The translations under genes and the position numbers were made by a program. From Hybos culiciformis (taxonomy: Eukaryota > Arthropoda > Insecta > Diptera > Hybotidae), in assembly GCA_964007475.1 (NCBI GenBank), contig OZ023273.1, positions 100,544,533 through 100,608,532 of the forward strand: a stretch of 64,000 bases of DNA, read 5' to 3'. Below, piece by piece: positions 22,120 to 33,610 of this stretch (positions are counted from its first letter, which is position 1; each line of letters opens with the position of its first letter). Below the pieces are notes generated by a model. The model had not been told where the DNA came from. It saw only the letters and a program-made list of their open reading frames with translations, and searched no databases.

Positions 22120-22990
22120 AATATTATAACGAAATCAATTCGAATGGACAAAATGAAAATGCTCTTTAATTCCAGTCTGTGGCCTCTACATCATGACAGA
22201 CGAAAACTGATGTAAATATAAACAAACCAATTCTTTCAGAGACGTCTTGAATATCTTTACAAATCTTTAATTGGATACGACCAACATTTTAATTTATTTA
22301 ATTACATAATATAAATTGGTATGGTGTGGTTCGTTTGATTAAAGAAGTTGGTCTGAAAGTATTATGAAATCGAAAAAATTAATGATTTAGTTAATATAAA
22401 ATATTTTTTGTTTTATTTAAAGATTAAATTCTAAAATAATTTTAAATAAATTTGTACAAGTTTCAAAAAGATTTTTTATCAATAAAGTTGCAATTGCAAC
22501 ATAATTGAAACAATCGAACATTGTTATATAAGAGTTAGTTTATGTAAAATAAAGTATAAACAAAAACGAACTTCAATTTGAACTTTAATTTCTATAGAAT
22601 TTTTTTTATTAGTGAAGAATATGTTATGATTATAATTAGGAGAAGGGATTGAAGAAGATTATGAGTTCAAAAAAACTCAATAGTTTAGTCATATTTGAAA
22701 GAAAAACACTAGAGAGAGATGGGGTAGGTAGAGGCTTAAGAAAAAGCTATACTCTCCAAATTTATCTGGTGCCACTGTCTGACATCCATTTTCAAAGGCC
22801 TGGTTTAAGCTCGCGGAGTGGGTGAGTTCCAGGTCCATAATAAAAATTATCGGATGTCGTTCCAGAAAAAAAATTCAAAGACTTTGGAAGGTAAAAACGT
22901 TGGTAAGTTTCTCTCAATTACCACCATTTTAAAAATTTTTGTTCATATCGCGAGTTAACGAATTCGCATATCTAACAATGTAGTTGCTGT
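22120..22990 (+). repeat. Array block upstream of the mini-me repeat
   Basis: Conserved at 33958-34863, 49070-49955 and, in part, 58408-58880. Contains TTATGAGTTCAAAAAAACTC and a GGTAAGT, which in isolation would look like an exon and donor site. The longest open frame (60 codons at 49595-49777) is not preserved in the other copies. I see no domain and do not call a gene. In three copies it runs directly into the CTAT microsatellite that begins the mini-me-like element. Confidence 0.65.
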
Positions 22991-22994
22991 TCAA

Positions 22995-23975
22995 TTGTAT
23001 CTATATATCTATCTATCTATATATATAAAACCGAAGTTGTCTGTTTGTCTGTTTGTCTGTTTGTATGTTCCGAATAGGCTCCTAAACCGCTGAACCGATC
23101 GTTTGCAAACTTACACCATGTCTTTGTGTCAGGTCGGGGGTAGTTATAGGCTATTTTAAAATTTGATTGGCTTCCTACCCAGGGTCCCTACGGGGGGCGG
23201 ACTTCAAAAGTTCGTCCGATTTCATCCATATTGGTACGTAAATAGAAGAATTGATTACACACAAATTTCGTAAAAAAAAATTTGTTGACCTCCTACCCAG
23301 AGACCTCCCCTGGGGGCGGACTTTAAAAGTTCGTCCGATTTCATTTAAATTTGGTGTGTAAAAAGAGGAAATGATAACACACGAAATTTCGTAATAAAAA
23401 ATTTGTTGACCTCCTACCCAGGGACCTCCTACCCAGGGACTTCCTACCCAGGGATCTCCTACCCAGGGATCTCCTACCCAGGGATCTCCTACCCAGGGTC
23501 CTCCCCTGGGGCGGACTTCAAAAGTTTGTTCGATTTCATTCAAATATGGTATGTAAAAAGAGGAACTGATTACACACAAATTTCGTAACAAAAAATTTGT
23601 TGACCTCCTACCCAGGGACCTCTCATGGGGGCGGACTTCAAAAATTCGACCGATTTTATTCAAATTTGGTTTGTAAAAAGAAGAACTGATTACACAAAAA
23701 TTTCGTAACAAAAAATTTGTTGACCTCATACCCAGCAACCTCGTACCCAGAGACCTCGTATCAAGAGACCTCCTACCAAGAGACCTCCTACCAAGAGACC
23801 ACTTACCCAGAGATCTCCTACCCAGGGACCTCCCTGGGGGCGGACTTTAAAAGTTCGTTCGATTTCATTCAAATTTGGTACGTAAGAAGAGGAAATGGTT
23901 ACACACAAATTTCGTAACAAAAAATTTATTGACCTTCTACCCTAGGGGAGGATTTCAAAATTTAGTCCGATTTTA
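22995..23975 (+). mobile_element. mini-me/Helentron-like element with nested minisatellite, copy 1
   Basis: Begins with a (CTAT)n/TATATATAAAA head and a (GTCTGTTT)n microsatellite (about 23036-23065), then CCTAAACCGCTGAACCGATC. Such layout is that of mini-me elements, which were linked to Helentrons in flies (established for that group; applied here by inference). It expands into tandem units of about 115-150 bp with CCTACCCAGGGACCT, GGGGGCGGACTTCAAAAGTT and ATTACACACAAATTTCGTAA. Inside, the 15-bp piece CCTCCTACCCAGGGA is itself amplified (about 23408-23500). Confidence 0.65.
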
Positions 23976-24330
23976 TGTGAATTGATGCTGGAACTAAGTC
24001 ATTGCCTAAAACATTATGCAAAAACTTTTTAGGATATAGAAGAATTATTCTTATTGTACTATTATCTTCCAAAGTGACGGCTAAGCTGTCTATAAAAATA
24101 TTTTAAATTTAAAGATCTTCTTGTTGAATTTTGCACCCGTTTAAAAAGCTTTTCAATAAAATACGACTTCATGGTATAAAAATCGGATGATAAATCAAAA
24201 AGTGACCTTAAACAAACAAAATGAAGCATTCTTTATGATTAAAATTATTTTTAAAACATATTAAAATTTTAAATATATTATTTTTTCAAATGCCAGACAT
24301 TAATGTGTAATTTTTTAAATTTAACAAATT
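23976..24330 (+). repeat. Displaced copy of Kazal 3' flanking block
   Basis: Sequence from TTGATGCTGGAACTAAGTC to CATTAATGTGTAATTTTTT, otherwise found about 500 bp downstream of the Kazal loci (27795-28140; 55195-55510), lies here in the middle of the minisatellite. Minisatellite sequence returns at about 24330. It indicates unequal exchange or ectopic repair between array units. No gene. Confidence 0.75.
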
Positions 24331-24544
24331 TGTTGACCTCCTACTCAGGGACCCCCCCGGGGGCGGACTTCAAAAGTTCGTCTGATTTCATTCAAATTTG
24401 ACACGTAAAAAAAAAAATGATTACACACAAATTTTGAATGGCACCCTACCCAGAAACCCCTTCCGATTTCATTCAAATTTGATTCTTAAAAAGCGGAAAT
24501 GGATAAAAACAAAAATTTGGTTTGGTTTGGAAACCTGTTTAATA

Positions 24545-24960
24545 TGGTGTTCGCATTAGGAGAATATTAGTGGAATATGCTGTTATCCGGAATATTTCAG
24601 GAATATGAACTGGATTTTTCATATAAAAAAATATTGCAGAATATGTATATTCCACTTTCATATTCTAGTTTGTCAGGGTTAGAATTCTACATTTCTAGTT
24701 ATTTTCACTCATTTTTTGAAATTTTGTTATAGTTGGCAACAATTTTTTTGTCAAATTCGAGTCAAAATGAAAAAAAAAAACAAAATAAAATTGATAACAA
24801 GCGAGATAAAAAGTCAAAATTTTCAACAAAAAAAACTTTTTCTCTTTCTCAATTTTTTTTTTTTACACCATCAAATTCCAGTTCTCATCAAATTTTGTAA
24901 TGCGAACGGCAATTTGTTTTCCAGAATATAAGTGGAATTCAAATTATAATGCGAACAATG
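24545..24960. mobile_element. About 416-bp TIR MITE
   Basis: Absent from the otherwise matching 52080-52110 copy (GAAACCTGTTTAAGCGAAGG). Termini TGGTGTTCGCATTA and, inverted, CATTGTTCGCATTA; TA flanks both ends. Internal words GTGGAATAT/ATATTCCAC are also inverted. No transposase. The family is uncertain, Tc1/mariner-like if TA is the true duplication. Confidence 0.6.
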
Positions 24961-25299
24961 TATAAGCGAAGGATGGGTATCGTTCGATTTCATACAATTT
25001 AATTGTTGAATAGGTAGAAATGATAAATATTAATTCTTCTTAGATATTTTCCCAAATTTATAAAATAACTAGCTCCTATAATTGTTCATCTATCTGACAA
25101 CAAAAATTTCACTTAAAACGTGTGTTCCACAACAACGTGTGTGCGGGTACAGCTATTAATTTATAAAATTGCATTTACATGCACTTTGTTGTTGTGCATA
25201 AAAAATATAAGAAAATTTATAAAAAAGACTAGGTAATAGGAGCTTTTTTTTGTATATTTTCATTGAATTGATCACAATTATTTGTAAAGTTGCTTTATA

Positions 25300-25817
25300 A
25301 TTTATGGAGTATTTCTTATGCATTTCTACTCGTTCATGAACAATTAGACGAGTCGCTATTTGAACACGTACATACACGTTTCTCGATCTTCTTTCCAACC
25401 GGGCAACGAATGGGTTGGAACCAATTTGTTTTGCATCCTCCCGTACAGTGGAAACGACCATACGCTTCACCACTAGGTGGTCTGGTATCATCCATGTCCA
25501 AGGCAAATCCCAAAACCAACATAACTCGGGGTTCTAGCATTCACACCGGAGCATGAGGAACCAGATTCTCTGCCACAATGCATCGAGAGTCTTTTATATC
25601 CATTGTGAAGCCCAAAACCGCTCCTGGACAAGCAGACTCAGGATGACATCGCGACAGCCTGTCTTGATATTTCCTACTTTTACAGTGAATTCCCTAGTCA
25701 TTGCAGAGCATTGACTTGAAGATTCAGTCCAGAAGCAGGAGCGACCAGATGGCGGACAGCGAAGTCCAAGCTTTGGATTTTTGGATAGGCTCAAGGACTG
25801 GATCGGTTAGGTTTTCT
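25300..25817 (-). pseudogene. Cysteine-rich ORF remnant, copy A
   Basis: Minus-strand sequence related to copies B (43000-43540) and C (52490-52775). Reading across frames it gives a PKLGLRC...SCFW segment, a C-H/L-PESACPG segment, D-x2-D-SRCIVAEN, and RFHCTGGCK with IRCPVGKK and a terminal C-T-C motif. About a dozen cysteines suggest a small disulfide-rich, probably extracellular protein, but I do not recognise the family and see no intact frame. It lies about 1.3 kb from, and divergent to, the Kazal locus at 27149, as in the other units. Confidence 0.35.
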
Positions 25818-25827
25818 ATTGGAGCGG

Positions 25828-26325
25828 CTACATGACATAACCGCGAAAAAAAAAAATAAAAGTGTCATAATCGCGAAAAATGTTTTATATTTCATTTTGT
25901 CATAACCGCAAAAAAACAGGGCAATAAACCAAACACCAGTCCGACCGCCGCCCTCCACCCCCCTCTCGTTTTGTGACAGGCCCTGTACTACCTGCACCAA
26001 AATGGGCCTAATCGAGCAAAAAATATGTACGAAAATATACTGTCGGTCAGTTGTGTTTCCGGTCAATTAACGGTAAGTTGATTTTTCATAATTAGAATTA
26101 GAATTCTAATTTTTGAGTTTCGCGATTATGACTTATTTTTTTGTTATACTGATAAAAATCGAATTTTTGAGTTTCGCGGTTATAACAAAAAAAAATTGTT
26201 ATAAACTCGAATAACTAAGCTTTTTTTTAATTATAACGGCGAATGACAAAAACAAAATATTTTTTTTTTGCGGTTATGAAAAAAATTTTTCGCGGTTATG
26301 ATATTCGCGGTTATTTGAGATCACC
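25828..26325. mobile_element. About 500-bp MITE with CGCGGTTATGA repeats, copy A
   Basis: Flanked by a 10-bp direct repeat ATTGGAGCGG (25818-25827, 26326-26335). The left end has several CATAACCGCGAAAA, the right end several TTCGCGGTTATG in the opposite orientation. The long duplication is compatible with a Mutator-type element (inference). The same insertion at the same site is in the other two units, so it predates the array. It cuts the cysteine-rich ORF near its 5' end. Confidence 0.72.
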
Positions 26326-26567
26326 ATTGGAGCGGTTTGCAAAACAGACTCGCATACACATTTTGACGATGTGAAACTGTTTTCGAAATTTCACCGTTTG
26401 TATATGTTTTTGAAATTACAATTTACTAAACAATTCCATATTGCCAAAAAAAAATTTTTAAGTGTAGAATTGCATTAGGAATAAAAATGTAAATTAATTT
26501 TTTACTAGAATTTATCAAGTGCATATAGATTTTTTTATTGTATATGCACGAATTAAAATTAATTCGC

Positions 26568-27008
26568 AATCGTCACTCATTTCTCATAAAAACTCATTTG
26601 TTTTAACATTTGAGTGAGGAATGAGGAGCCAAATGAAATGAGTGAGGAAATGAGGCAGTCCTCAAAAGTTTATTTTGTTTATGTTTTGTAATAAAATGAA
26701 AAGAATAAAATAAAAAGAAAACAAGAAAAAAAATACTGGGTTTGATTATAAAAATGAAGCGAGTCGATGATCCGGCTGGCTGATTGATTTACATGTTTCA
26801 ATCCATAATACATAAGCGATAGCGCCGACAAAAAAAAATCTTGTAATGCAAGCTAACTTTTATCAACATAACCCAGAATATTAATAGACCTAATTAGTCC
26901 TCATTTCTTACTCACTCACTCACAACCATTTGAGGAAATGAGGTAAAAATGAGGTATAAATGATTACCTCAATTGAAGAAAAAAAGTGAGTAACAAATGA
27001 GAAATTGC
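26568..27008. mobile_element. About 440-bp MITE upstream of the first Kazal copy
   Basis: Present only in this unit; copies B and C read straight from AATTAAAATTAATT to the AATGCAACG...GACGGTTA segment. Ends are inverted: TCGCAATC...TTTCTCAT on the left and ATGAGAAATTGCGA on the right. Internal GAGTGAGGAAATGAGG/CCTCATTT words are also inverted. No ORF of interest. Confidence 0.7.
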
Positions 27009-27148
27009 GATGTATGGTTGACGGTTACAAATATGTACATATAATTAACGTGAAATAAGAAACAAATGATAAGCATCCATATAAATAAGCCAGAATTAAA
27101 ATTTCCTTTTTAATAGTTTATTTAACTTCGAAGTGTTACATTTTTAAA

Positions 27149-27326
27149 ATGAATTTTTTTGCATTATTTTGCAGCTCCTGGACTGTTTGACAATTGCGCA
27201 CTAATTCCATTAAAAAGAAGCCCAGTATGCGGAACTGATGGGGAAACTTATGCTAATTCATATGCACTTGATTGAGCCAAAAGATCTGATCCAAATTTAT
27301 CGATTGCCCATAAAGGAAGATGTTGA
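27149..27326 (+). pseudogene. Kazal-type inhibitor copy 1, disabled
   Basis: Homologous to the intact gene at 58986. The ATG follows GTTACATTTTTAAA as in all copies, and a TATA-like CATATAAATAAG lies about 70 bp upstream (27079-27090). Compared with copy 3, 35 bp of the signal-peptide coding sequence is missing, shifting frame after seven codons. Downstream the Kazal frame reads SPVCGTDGETYANSYALD and then TGA in place of the next Cys codon, ending GRC. Clearly a pseudogene. C2 and C4 equivalents are Ile and Tyr, as in copies 3 and 4. Confidence 0.88.
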
Positions 27327-28990
27327 AATATAGTAAATACATTTTATTTATCAATATGTTACCTACATTTAACATTAAAGTTCAATTAAAATCAAGTATA
27401 CTTTAAAAAAAGTAACATTATTTTTATTACGGATGAATGTTGTCATATTCCGTTTAGATCCGTTTTCGATCAGTTCAATAAAGTGAAATACATCAAGTTA
27501 AAGTTAAGTTTCTGGTTTAAAATGGTGTAAACAAATTTAAATCGATTAAGATTAAGAGCAAGAAATCTCTGGCAATCCTCTTAACTTAAACAGAAAAAAA
27601 ATTTGAACCAAACAAATTTTGATTAGAATTAAATTGTACTTTACATTATTGTTCCTACAATATATAATGTATCATAATCTTGCTTCGAAATTATTCATAA
27701 ATTCTATTTAGAAATGTGAAACAAAGTCTGAATACTTGATTTTTTCATTTTGAAAGGCATAAAGTGAGACAAGGGTGAAAAGTTGTGACAAAACATGTGA
27801 ATTGATGCTGGAACTAAGTCATTGCCTAAAACATTTTGCAAAAACTTTTTAGGATATAGAAGAATTATTCTTATTGTACTATTATCTTCCAAAGTGACGG
27901 CTAAGCTATCTATAAAAATATTTTAAATTTAAAGATCTTCTTGTTGAATTTTGCACTCGTTTAAAAAGCTTTTCAATAAAATACGACTTCATGGTATAAA
28001 AATCGGATGATAAATCAAAAAGTGACCTTAAACAAACAAAATGAAGCATTCTTTATGATTAAAATTATTTTTAAAACATATTAAAATTTTAAATATATTA
28101 TTTTTTCAAATGCCAGACATTAATGTGTAATTTTTTCAATTTAACATTTATTTATTCACTTAAATTTTGTACGTACACTAACCGCCAACCCGTGCTTAGC
28201 TACGGATTCTGACTGACTTACTTTTATAAATGGAGTTTTTGTTATCTGGTTGATAGACAATTATATTATAGGAGCTAGTTATTTTATAAATTTGGAGAAA
28301 GTATCTAAGGGGAATTAATATTTATCATTTTTACTTATTCAACACACGAAATGGAATGAACTTATGATATCCTCCCCATTAACAGGTTTCCAAACCAAAT
28401 CAAATATATCTTTTTAATCATTTCCTCAATCCAAATTTGAATGAAATCGATTGAACTTTTGCGGTCCTTCCCGGGAGAGACTTCTGGGTATGGGGCCATT
28501 CAAATTTAAAAATAGTCTATAACGACCCCGACACAAAGAGACGGTGTATTCGAAACAATCTGTTGAGCGGTTTAGGAGCCTATTCGAAACGACAAACAGC
28601 GTTTCTGTTTCATGTATATAGATAAAAGTAAGTGATATAATTAACCATGTTGAATCCTTCAGAGTTAAATTTTTTTTAATGATAATAAAACATAAAAAGT
28701 TGTATACATTTAATATTTAATATTTTCATACAAAATTATGTTCGAAATTAATTTTTGATCGCGTTATAAATTGATGTGGCTCCTTACTTTTAGTAAAAAT
28801 TTTATTCAAGGACTGTTTTTCAGTATAACTAATTGTTGATTTAAAGTTTGTTCGACACATAATGACTGTCATATGTAATTCCATCACTTCCACATACTGG
28901 AGACCAAATAATTGGAATCTGACATAAAATACGTGGTTTTTTTTTTTTTAAATTACGTTTTGATTTGATTGCAAATCACTCTGAAAGCAT
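27327..28990 (+). repeat. Kazal 3' flank and duplicated AT-rich blocks
   Basis: 27340-27930 matches the DNA after the Kazal copies at 44838, 53934 and, more distantly, 59202. 27937-28140 (GATCTTCTTGTTGAATTTTGC) recurs at 17995, 24115, 46930 and 55305. 28140-28990 matches 20000-20900 and 55500-56400. A minus-strand 62-codon ORF at 27704-27892 is not maintained elsewhere. No further gene. Confidence 0.7.
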
Positions 28991-29935
28991 TCGCCTAATT
29001 TGAGTTATTTGGGGATAAAACCCTCCCTTTCAGAAAAAAATAAGAGAAAATAACAAAAAAAAAAAACATAAGCACTTACAAAATTAATAAGAAAACGCAA
29101 AACTTTTAACAATAATTCTAACTTGGATTCAATTCGAAAATAAACGAGTCAGTCAACAATTTAAAAAAAAAACTAAATGCAGTCATATTTCTAGTCAAAA
29201 CTTAATTTTTAATGCAAACTTTTAACTTATTAATTCAATAACTTTAAATCACAATATGTATCGTATTATAAAAAAAACTAAAAATTAAGTTTTGGCAAAC
29301 ATTTCTTAGTTCTAGAATCATTCGTATTTAAAAATCATATATCCTAATTTGCCAAAAATCCTAATTTTCGGTCTCTATGTCAATTTCGGAATTTATAACG
29401 TAAGATTCATTTTTTCCTATTTCAAAGAAAATTTTTTTAGGAATACGAAAACGAAAACAACATTGATTTCGAAGAATAAAAAAAGGACAAAAATAAGAAA
29501 TAATTGAATTTTTTTACTCAATCATTTAAAAAAAGTATGACCTTATTTTTGATGAAATCCAATCAAAAAAAAATTTCCAATCAAAAATTCCAGTTAAAAA
29601 AAATTCTCTCAAATTTTTCCTTTCAAACAAAACAATTCCCTGCCAGATACGCCAAAACTACTATATACTATCTTCGTTAGTAAAATTTTATTTTTACGAA
29701 GATTTTTGTCGATGACTTAAATAATCAAATCTATTCTTAAATAATCAAATTAAAAATGAAACGAAGCTGAATAACAAATTACTTTAGTGAAAAATTAATG
29801 AAAAATGGTATCATAATTTTCACCACGTCCTCGTTGTTGATCCTGGATTAAAGCTGAGATTGAAAAAAAATTATTTATAGCATTCCTTGAAATACTATAA
29901 AAAATAACCCCCCCTTACTCCTAGCCTAGATCCGC
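28991..29935. mobile_element. Decayed DNA transposon with GGATCTA/C-run terminus
   Basis: Begins in GGGGATAAAACCCTCCC and ends in a C-run followed by CTAGCCTAGATCCGC (29906-29935). The partial copy at 57465-58040 begins GGCCGGATCTAAGAGG plus a G-run, so the termini look like inverted CGGATCTA-G(n). The interior is AT-rich with no recognisable transposase. Superfamily not determined. Confidence 0.45.
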
Positions 29936-30087
29936 TAGTGCTTCACGATAAAGACTTTATTGAAATAAGTTTTTGAATTTTTTTTATTTATTCCATAACA
30001 TGATCATAAACGTCTCTATTCCGAAATGAATCATTTATTTTTATTTATAGGTTTAATACGTAAAAATAACAAATACATGTGCATTTA

Positions 30088-30451
30088 ATATTCAACATTT
30101 GATTCGTTTAATTAAAAAAAAATTTGATACCAAAAAAATTAGAATAATATGAAAGTAAACTATTAATTTGAAAAATTGAATTCGGCAACTTATTTATTTT
30201 TGAATTTTAACTATTTTAATATTAGTACTTAAGATTTAAAAAATTAATAAAAAAGGATAATCAACGTCTTAAAAATGTGTGTTTTGTTAATAAACTTTGT
30301 GTGATAAAGACATTATGTACAATGATTTTGTCCAATCTTTTTTAGTTGAATATGTAAATATGTATATATTTATGAGTAAACATATATATATGTATATATC
30401 TATATTTGTACTGAAAAATAAGCAACAGCTACATGTAATAATGAAGATAGT
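30088..30451 (+). repeat. Block shared with 58043-58408
   Basis: Identical or nearly so to the DNA upstream of the intact Kazal gene, from ATTCAACATTTGATTCG to AATGAAGATAGT. Here it leads straight into Copia pol; there it jumps to sequence matching about 34010. The join falls inside what would be the Copia protease DSGA motif, implying a deletion in the other copy. No other coding sense in the block. Confidence 0.75.
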
Positions 30452-30982
30452 GGCGCCATTTCAAATATGTGTTGCGAAGAAAATTGTTTTATTGTCTTAA
30501 ATAAAAGCACAGGCGTTAAGGTGCAATTAGCTGATGATAAAAAGGTAGATATTTAAGGAACTGGCACAGTTAAATTAAAAGTTAAAATTAACAGCCAAGT
30601 TGAAGATTTATTTTTGTAAGACACATTATTAGTCCCTGGATTAAGAAGTAATTTGATTTATGCCAGTAAGGCTACTGACAAGGGCTGTCAAGTTATTTTT
30701 AATAGTGATAATGCATATGTAGAAAAAAATGGTAAAATATTATTACAAGCAAAAAAAAGGGATGGTTTATTTGTTGTTAATGTTAATCAGCATCAATCAA
30801 ATTTAGTAAAAAAGTTAGAGTCAAAGTTTGAAAAAGGGCATTGTCGTCTTGGACATTTAAACAAAGATTCACTTCTTAAATTAAACAATAGAAGTATGGT
30901 TGTAGGCTTACCCGAATTTAAGAAAACAGAATTAAACTGTGTTTCATGTATTATGGGGAAACAAACAAGATTACTTTCTTGA
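30446..30982 (+). pseudogene. Copia protease and GAG-pre-integrase
   Basis: DSGA (30446-30457) followed by ISNM is the aspartic-protease active-site motif. After stops near 30555 and 30618, LVPGLRSNL leads into the open frame 30653-30982, which ends with the HCRLGH...C-x2-C zinc-binding cluster (HHCC, integrase N-terminal domain) and MGKQTR. Confidence 0.85.
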
Positions 30983-31093
30983 AATGTTTCGGAAACATTT
31001 CAAGAAAGTTAAAGTTAAGGATACAAAATTGATTAATTATAATAAACAAGATTACCTTTTCAAAATAATTTTCAAAAACGTTCATCTGAAGTT

Positions 31094-31561
31094 TTGGAAC
31101 TAGTTCACACTGATTTATGTGGCACGATGAAACTAGAATCTATTGGTAAAGCTAAATATTTCGCAACATTTATTGACGATTTCAGTCGCAAGATTTTTGT
31201 CTATTTTTTGAAAAAAAAGAGCGATTACATTGAAGCACTTAAAAATTTCAAAGTTTTTTCAGAAAATCAAACCAATAAGAAAATTAAGTCCATTCGAAGT
31301 GATAATGGTACTGAAATGTGCAATGAAATCATGTATCAAATATGCGAAAAATCTGGTATTCAACATCAATTGACTACACCATATACGCCGCAGCAAAATG
31401 GCGTTGCAGAAAGATCAAACCGTACTCTTTGCGAAATGGCCAGGTGTTTAATGTTTGATGCGAATATTCCCGAATTTTTGTGGGCTGAATTAATTAACAC
31501 TGCTGCGTATATTAGAAATAAATGTCCTACAGTACTTAATAATGATAAAACACCTGACTAA
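31094..31561 (+). pseudogene. Copia integrase core
   Basis: 155 open codons with all three catalytic acidic residues: Asp in VHTDLCG, Asp in RSDNGTE and Glu in NGVAERSNRT. The frame ends at a stop after NNDKTPD. Downstream sequence to about 32040 is the low-complexity Glu/Asn linker normally found between integrase and RT, and the beginning of the RT in broken frames. Confidence 0.9.
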
Positions 31562-32039
31562 GAACCAGTAATGAAAGAATTGAAGTTGTAACAAAAGGAA
31601 CCGAAGAAGGAAATAGTGAAAATAATAATGAAGATGATGAAAACAATGGAGATGATGAAAATGATGGAAATAATGGAAATAATGAAAGTAATGAAGCAGG
31701 AAGCATTTATGATGATGAAGTAAGACAAGAGTCTGTTGTAACCAGGAGAAATAACGAAAGCAATGAAGCACGAAACAGTTATAATGATAAATTAAGAAAA
31801 GAGCCTGTTGTAACCAGGAGCAGACTTAAAATGCAATTATCTGAGCAAGCCAATATTGCAATCAACGATCCCAAAATGTTTGCTGAAGCAGAAAGATCTG
31901 AGCACGCAGGAAAATGAAAAATTGCAATGCAAGAAGAATACAATTCTCTGATCGAAAATGAAACATAGGAACTTTGTTGCTTGCCATCTGATCGAAAAAC
32001 AATTGGGTATTTAAAACTACATATAATTCTCATGGTACC

Positions 32040-32789
32040 GTAGAACGATTTAAAGCAAGGTTAGTTACAAAAGGATATGCGCAACAATTTGGAATTGATT
32101 ATTTTGAAACTTATGCACCAGTGGTAAATCAAAGCAGCATTAGAATTTTGTATGCAATAGCTGTCGAAAATGATTTGATTTTGTATGAAATGGATGTATC
32201 TAAAGCATTTTTACATGGCGAATTAGATGAAATCATATATATGGACCAGCGAGAAGGATTTATTGACATAAACAGGAAAGATTTGGTGTGCAAATTAAAA
32301 CGAGCGCTTTATGGCTTGAAACAGGCAGGTCGACAGTGGAATAAAAAGTTAGACAGTAAGTTTATAGAATTGGGTTTTTTACGTTCAAACTATGACGCAT
32401 GTGTATACTACAAAAAGACTCATGAGGAATTCACTATAATCACGGTATTTGTTGACGATATTTTAACAGCAACAAATGATGAAATTTATATAAATGAACT
32501 AAAAACACAATTAAAACAAACATTTAAAATGCGGGATTTAGGTGAGCCCAAACTTTGTATTGGCGTTGAAATTGAAAGAAAAAACAACACAATTGCTATA
32601 AAACAACATGTTTATATTGAAAGTTTACTAAGTAAATATGGATTAAAAAATTTTTATGGTGCAAAATTACCTGTGCAAGTAAAATTAAAATTAGAAAAAG
32701 AGCCAGCTATTTTAGTTGAAAGAGAAAAAGTCGACATGACTGCTTATCAAGAATTAATTGTTATATTTATCTCTTTGTACACGTCCTGA
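32040..32789 (+). pseudogene. Copia reverse transcriptase
   Basis: From KARLVTKGYAQ-like sequence (about 32055) through MDVSKAFLHGEL (first catalytic Asp), ALYGLKQAGRQW and VFVDDI (catalytic DD pair, about 32447-32465) to MRDLGEPK and the LLSKYGL thumb. The open frame 32121-32789 is the longest of this element. It ends in a frameshift before CPDIS-type sequence. Confidence 0.92.
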
Positions 32790-33420
32790 TATTTCCTGTT
32801 CGGTTAACATACGGGCAAATGTAGTCCAGATCCCAGAAAACAACGCTATAATGCGGCTTTAAATATACTTAAATATTTAAAAGAAATTAAGTATGCAAAA
32901 ATTGTTTTTAAAAAAACTGGTAAATGTTTATTTGGTTTTTCTGATGCAAACTGGGCTGAAGACGTAAACGATCGAAAATCACAATCTGGTTATGCATTCG
33001 ACAACGAATTGTTGCAACATCGAGCACTGAATCTGAGTATATTGCTTTGACTCAAGCTGCAAAAGAAGTAAATGTAAGAAGTAAATGAAAAACCTATTGT
33101 CTGAATCAGCATAAATACAACTTCACCAACTATTTTGTATACAGACAGTCAAAGCGCAATTTGCATAACAAAGTTACAAGGTTTGTCGAATCGAACAAAG
33201 CACATAGAGTACAGATATCACTAAATTCGAGAATGTGTTCAACAAAAAACAATCGATCTCAGATATTTACCAACTCAGGATATAGCATGCCAACTCAGGA
33301 TATATTACAAAGTCCGTACCAAAACAGAAGCACTATTTTTGTTTTGAAAAGTTGGGTATGCATTTTGTACAATAAATGAAAGCAATTTCAGTCCAATTAC
33401 GCTCTAAGATTGAGGGGATG
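32790..33420 (+). pseudogene. Copia RNase H and pol end
   Basis: Fragments in several frames: GFSDANWAED (RNase H Asp), STESEYIALTQAAKE, a YTDSQSAI-type segment and KLGMHF near the end. An ATTGAGGGGATG polypurine stretch (33412-33420) immediately precedes the LTR and is the likely plus-strand primer. Confidence 0.75.
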
Positions 33421-33610
33421 TGTTGATAAATCCAACTTAGGTCGAAATAACTTTGATTTAATTGTATAAATTTTATTATATACTAAAATTAGTTTTCTTT
33501 ATAACAAATTTAGTTTTTCTAATTCATTCATTCATTTAATATCAAAAATAAAGAAGCTCATTCGAGAAAATAAAATAATAGTTTTATTGTCACATTTGAG
33601 AATATCAACA
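33421..33610 (+). repeat. Copia 3' LTR (190 bp)
   Basis: Begins TGTTGATA directly after the polypurine tract and ends TATCAACA, a perfect 8-bp inverted terminus of TG...CA type. Contains an AATAAA-like signal. I find no second copy in the window, so the 5' LTR has been lost. Confidence 0.85.

Larger units (their letters stand above)
17925..22990 (+). repeat. Leftmost block of the Kazal-array repeat unit
   Basis: Collinear with 46867-49955 apart from insertions and deletions. Both start at GTGTATAGACACCTCG and end at ATCTAACAATGTAGTTGCTG. Differences: an extra about 1.9 kb here (19600-21500, itself related to 55500-56830) and separate TE changes. No host gene is recognisable in the block. It marks the left edge of the duplicated array, because the sequence before 17925 is unrelated to the other copy. 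Confidence 0.8.
30440..33610 (+). mobile_element. Ty1/Copia retrotransposon, 5'-truncated, degenerate
   Basis: The order protease, integrase, RT, RNase H is diagnostic for Copia. Several frameshifts and stops break pol. Gag and the 5' LTR are missing; the 3' LTR is complete at 33421-33610. It sits in the middle of a Kazal-array block. Confidence 0.9.

Noticed and set aside
25156..25506. 116-residue minus-strand ORF as a gene
   Set aside because: It runs in a different frame from the cysteine-rich one and into AT-rich flank; the three copies do not keep it open.
31490..31771. His/Phe-rich minus-strand ORF
   Set aside because: Antisense of the Copia Glu/Asn linker repeat.
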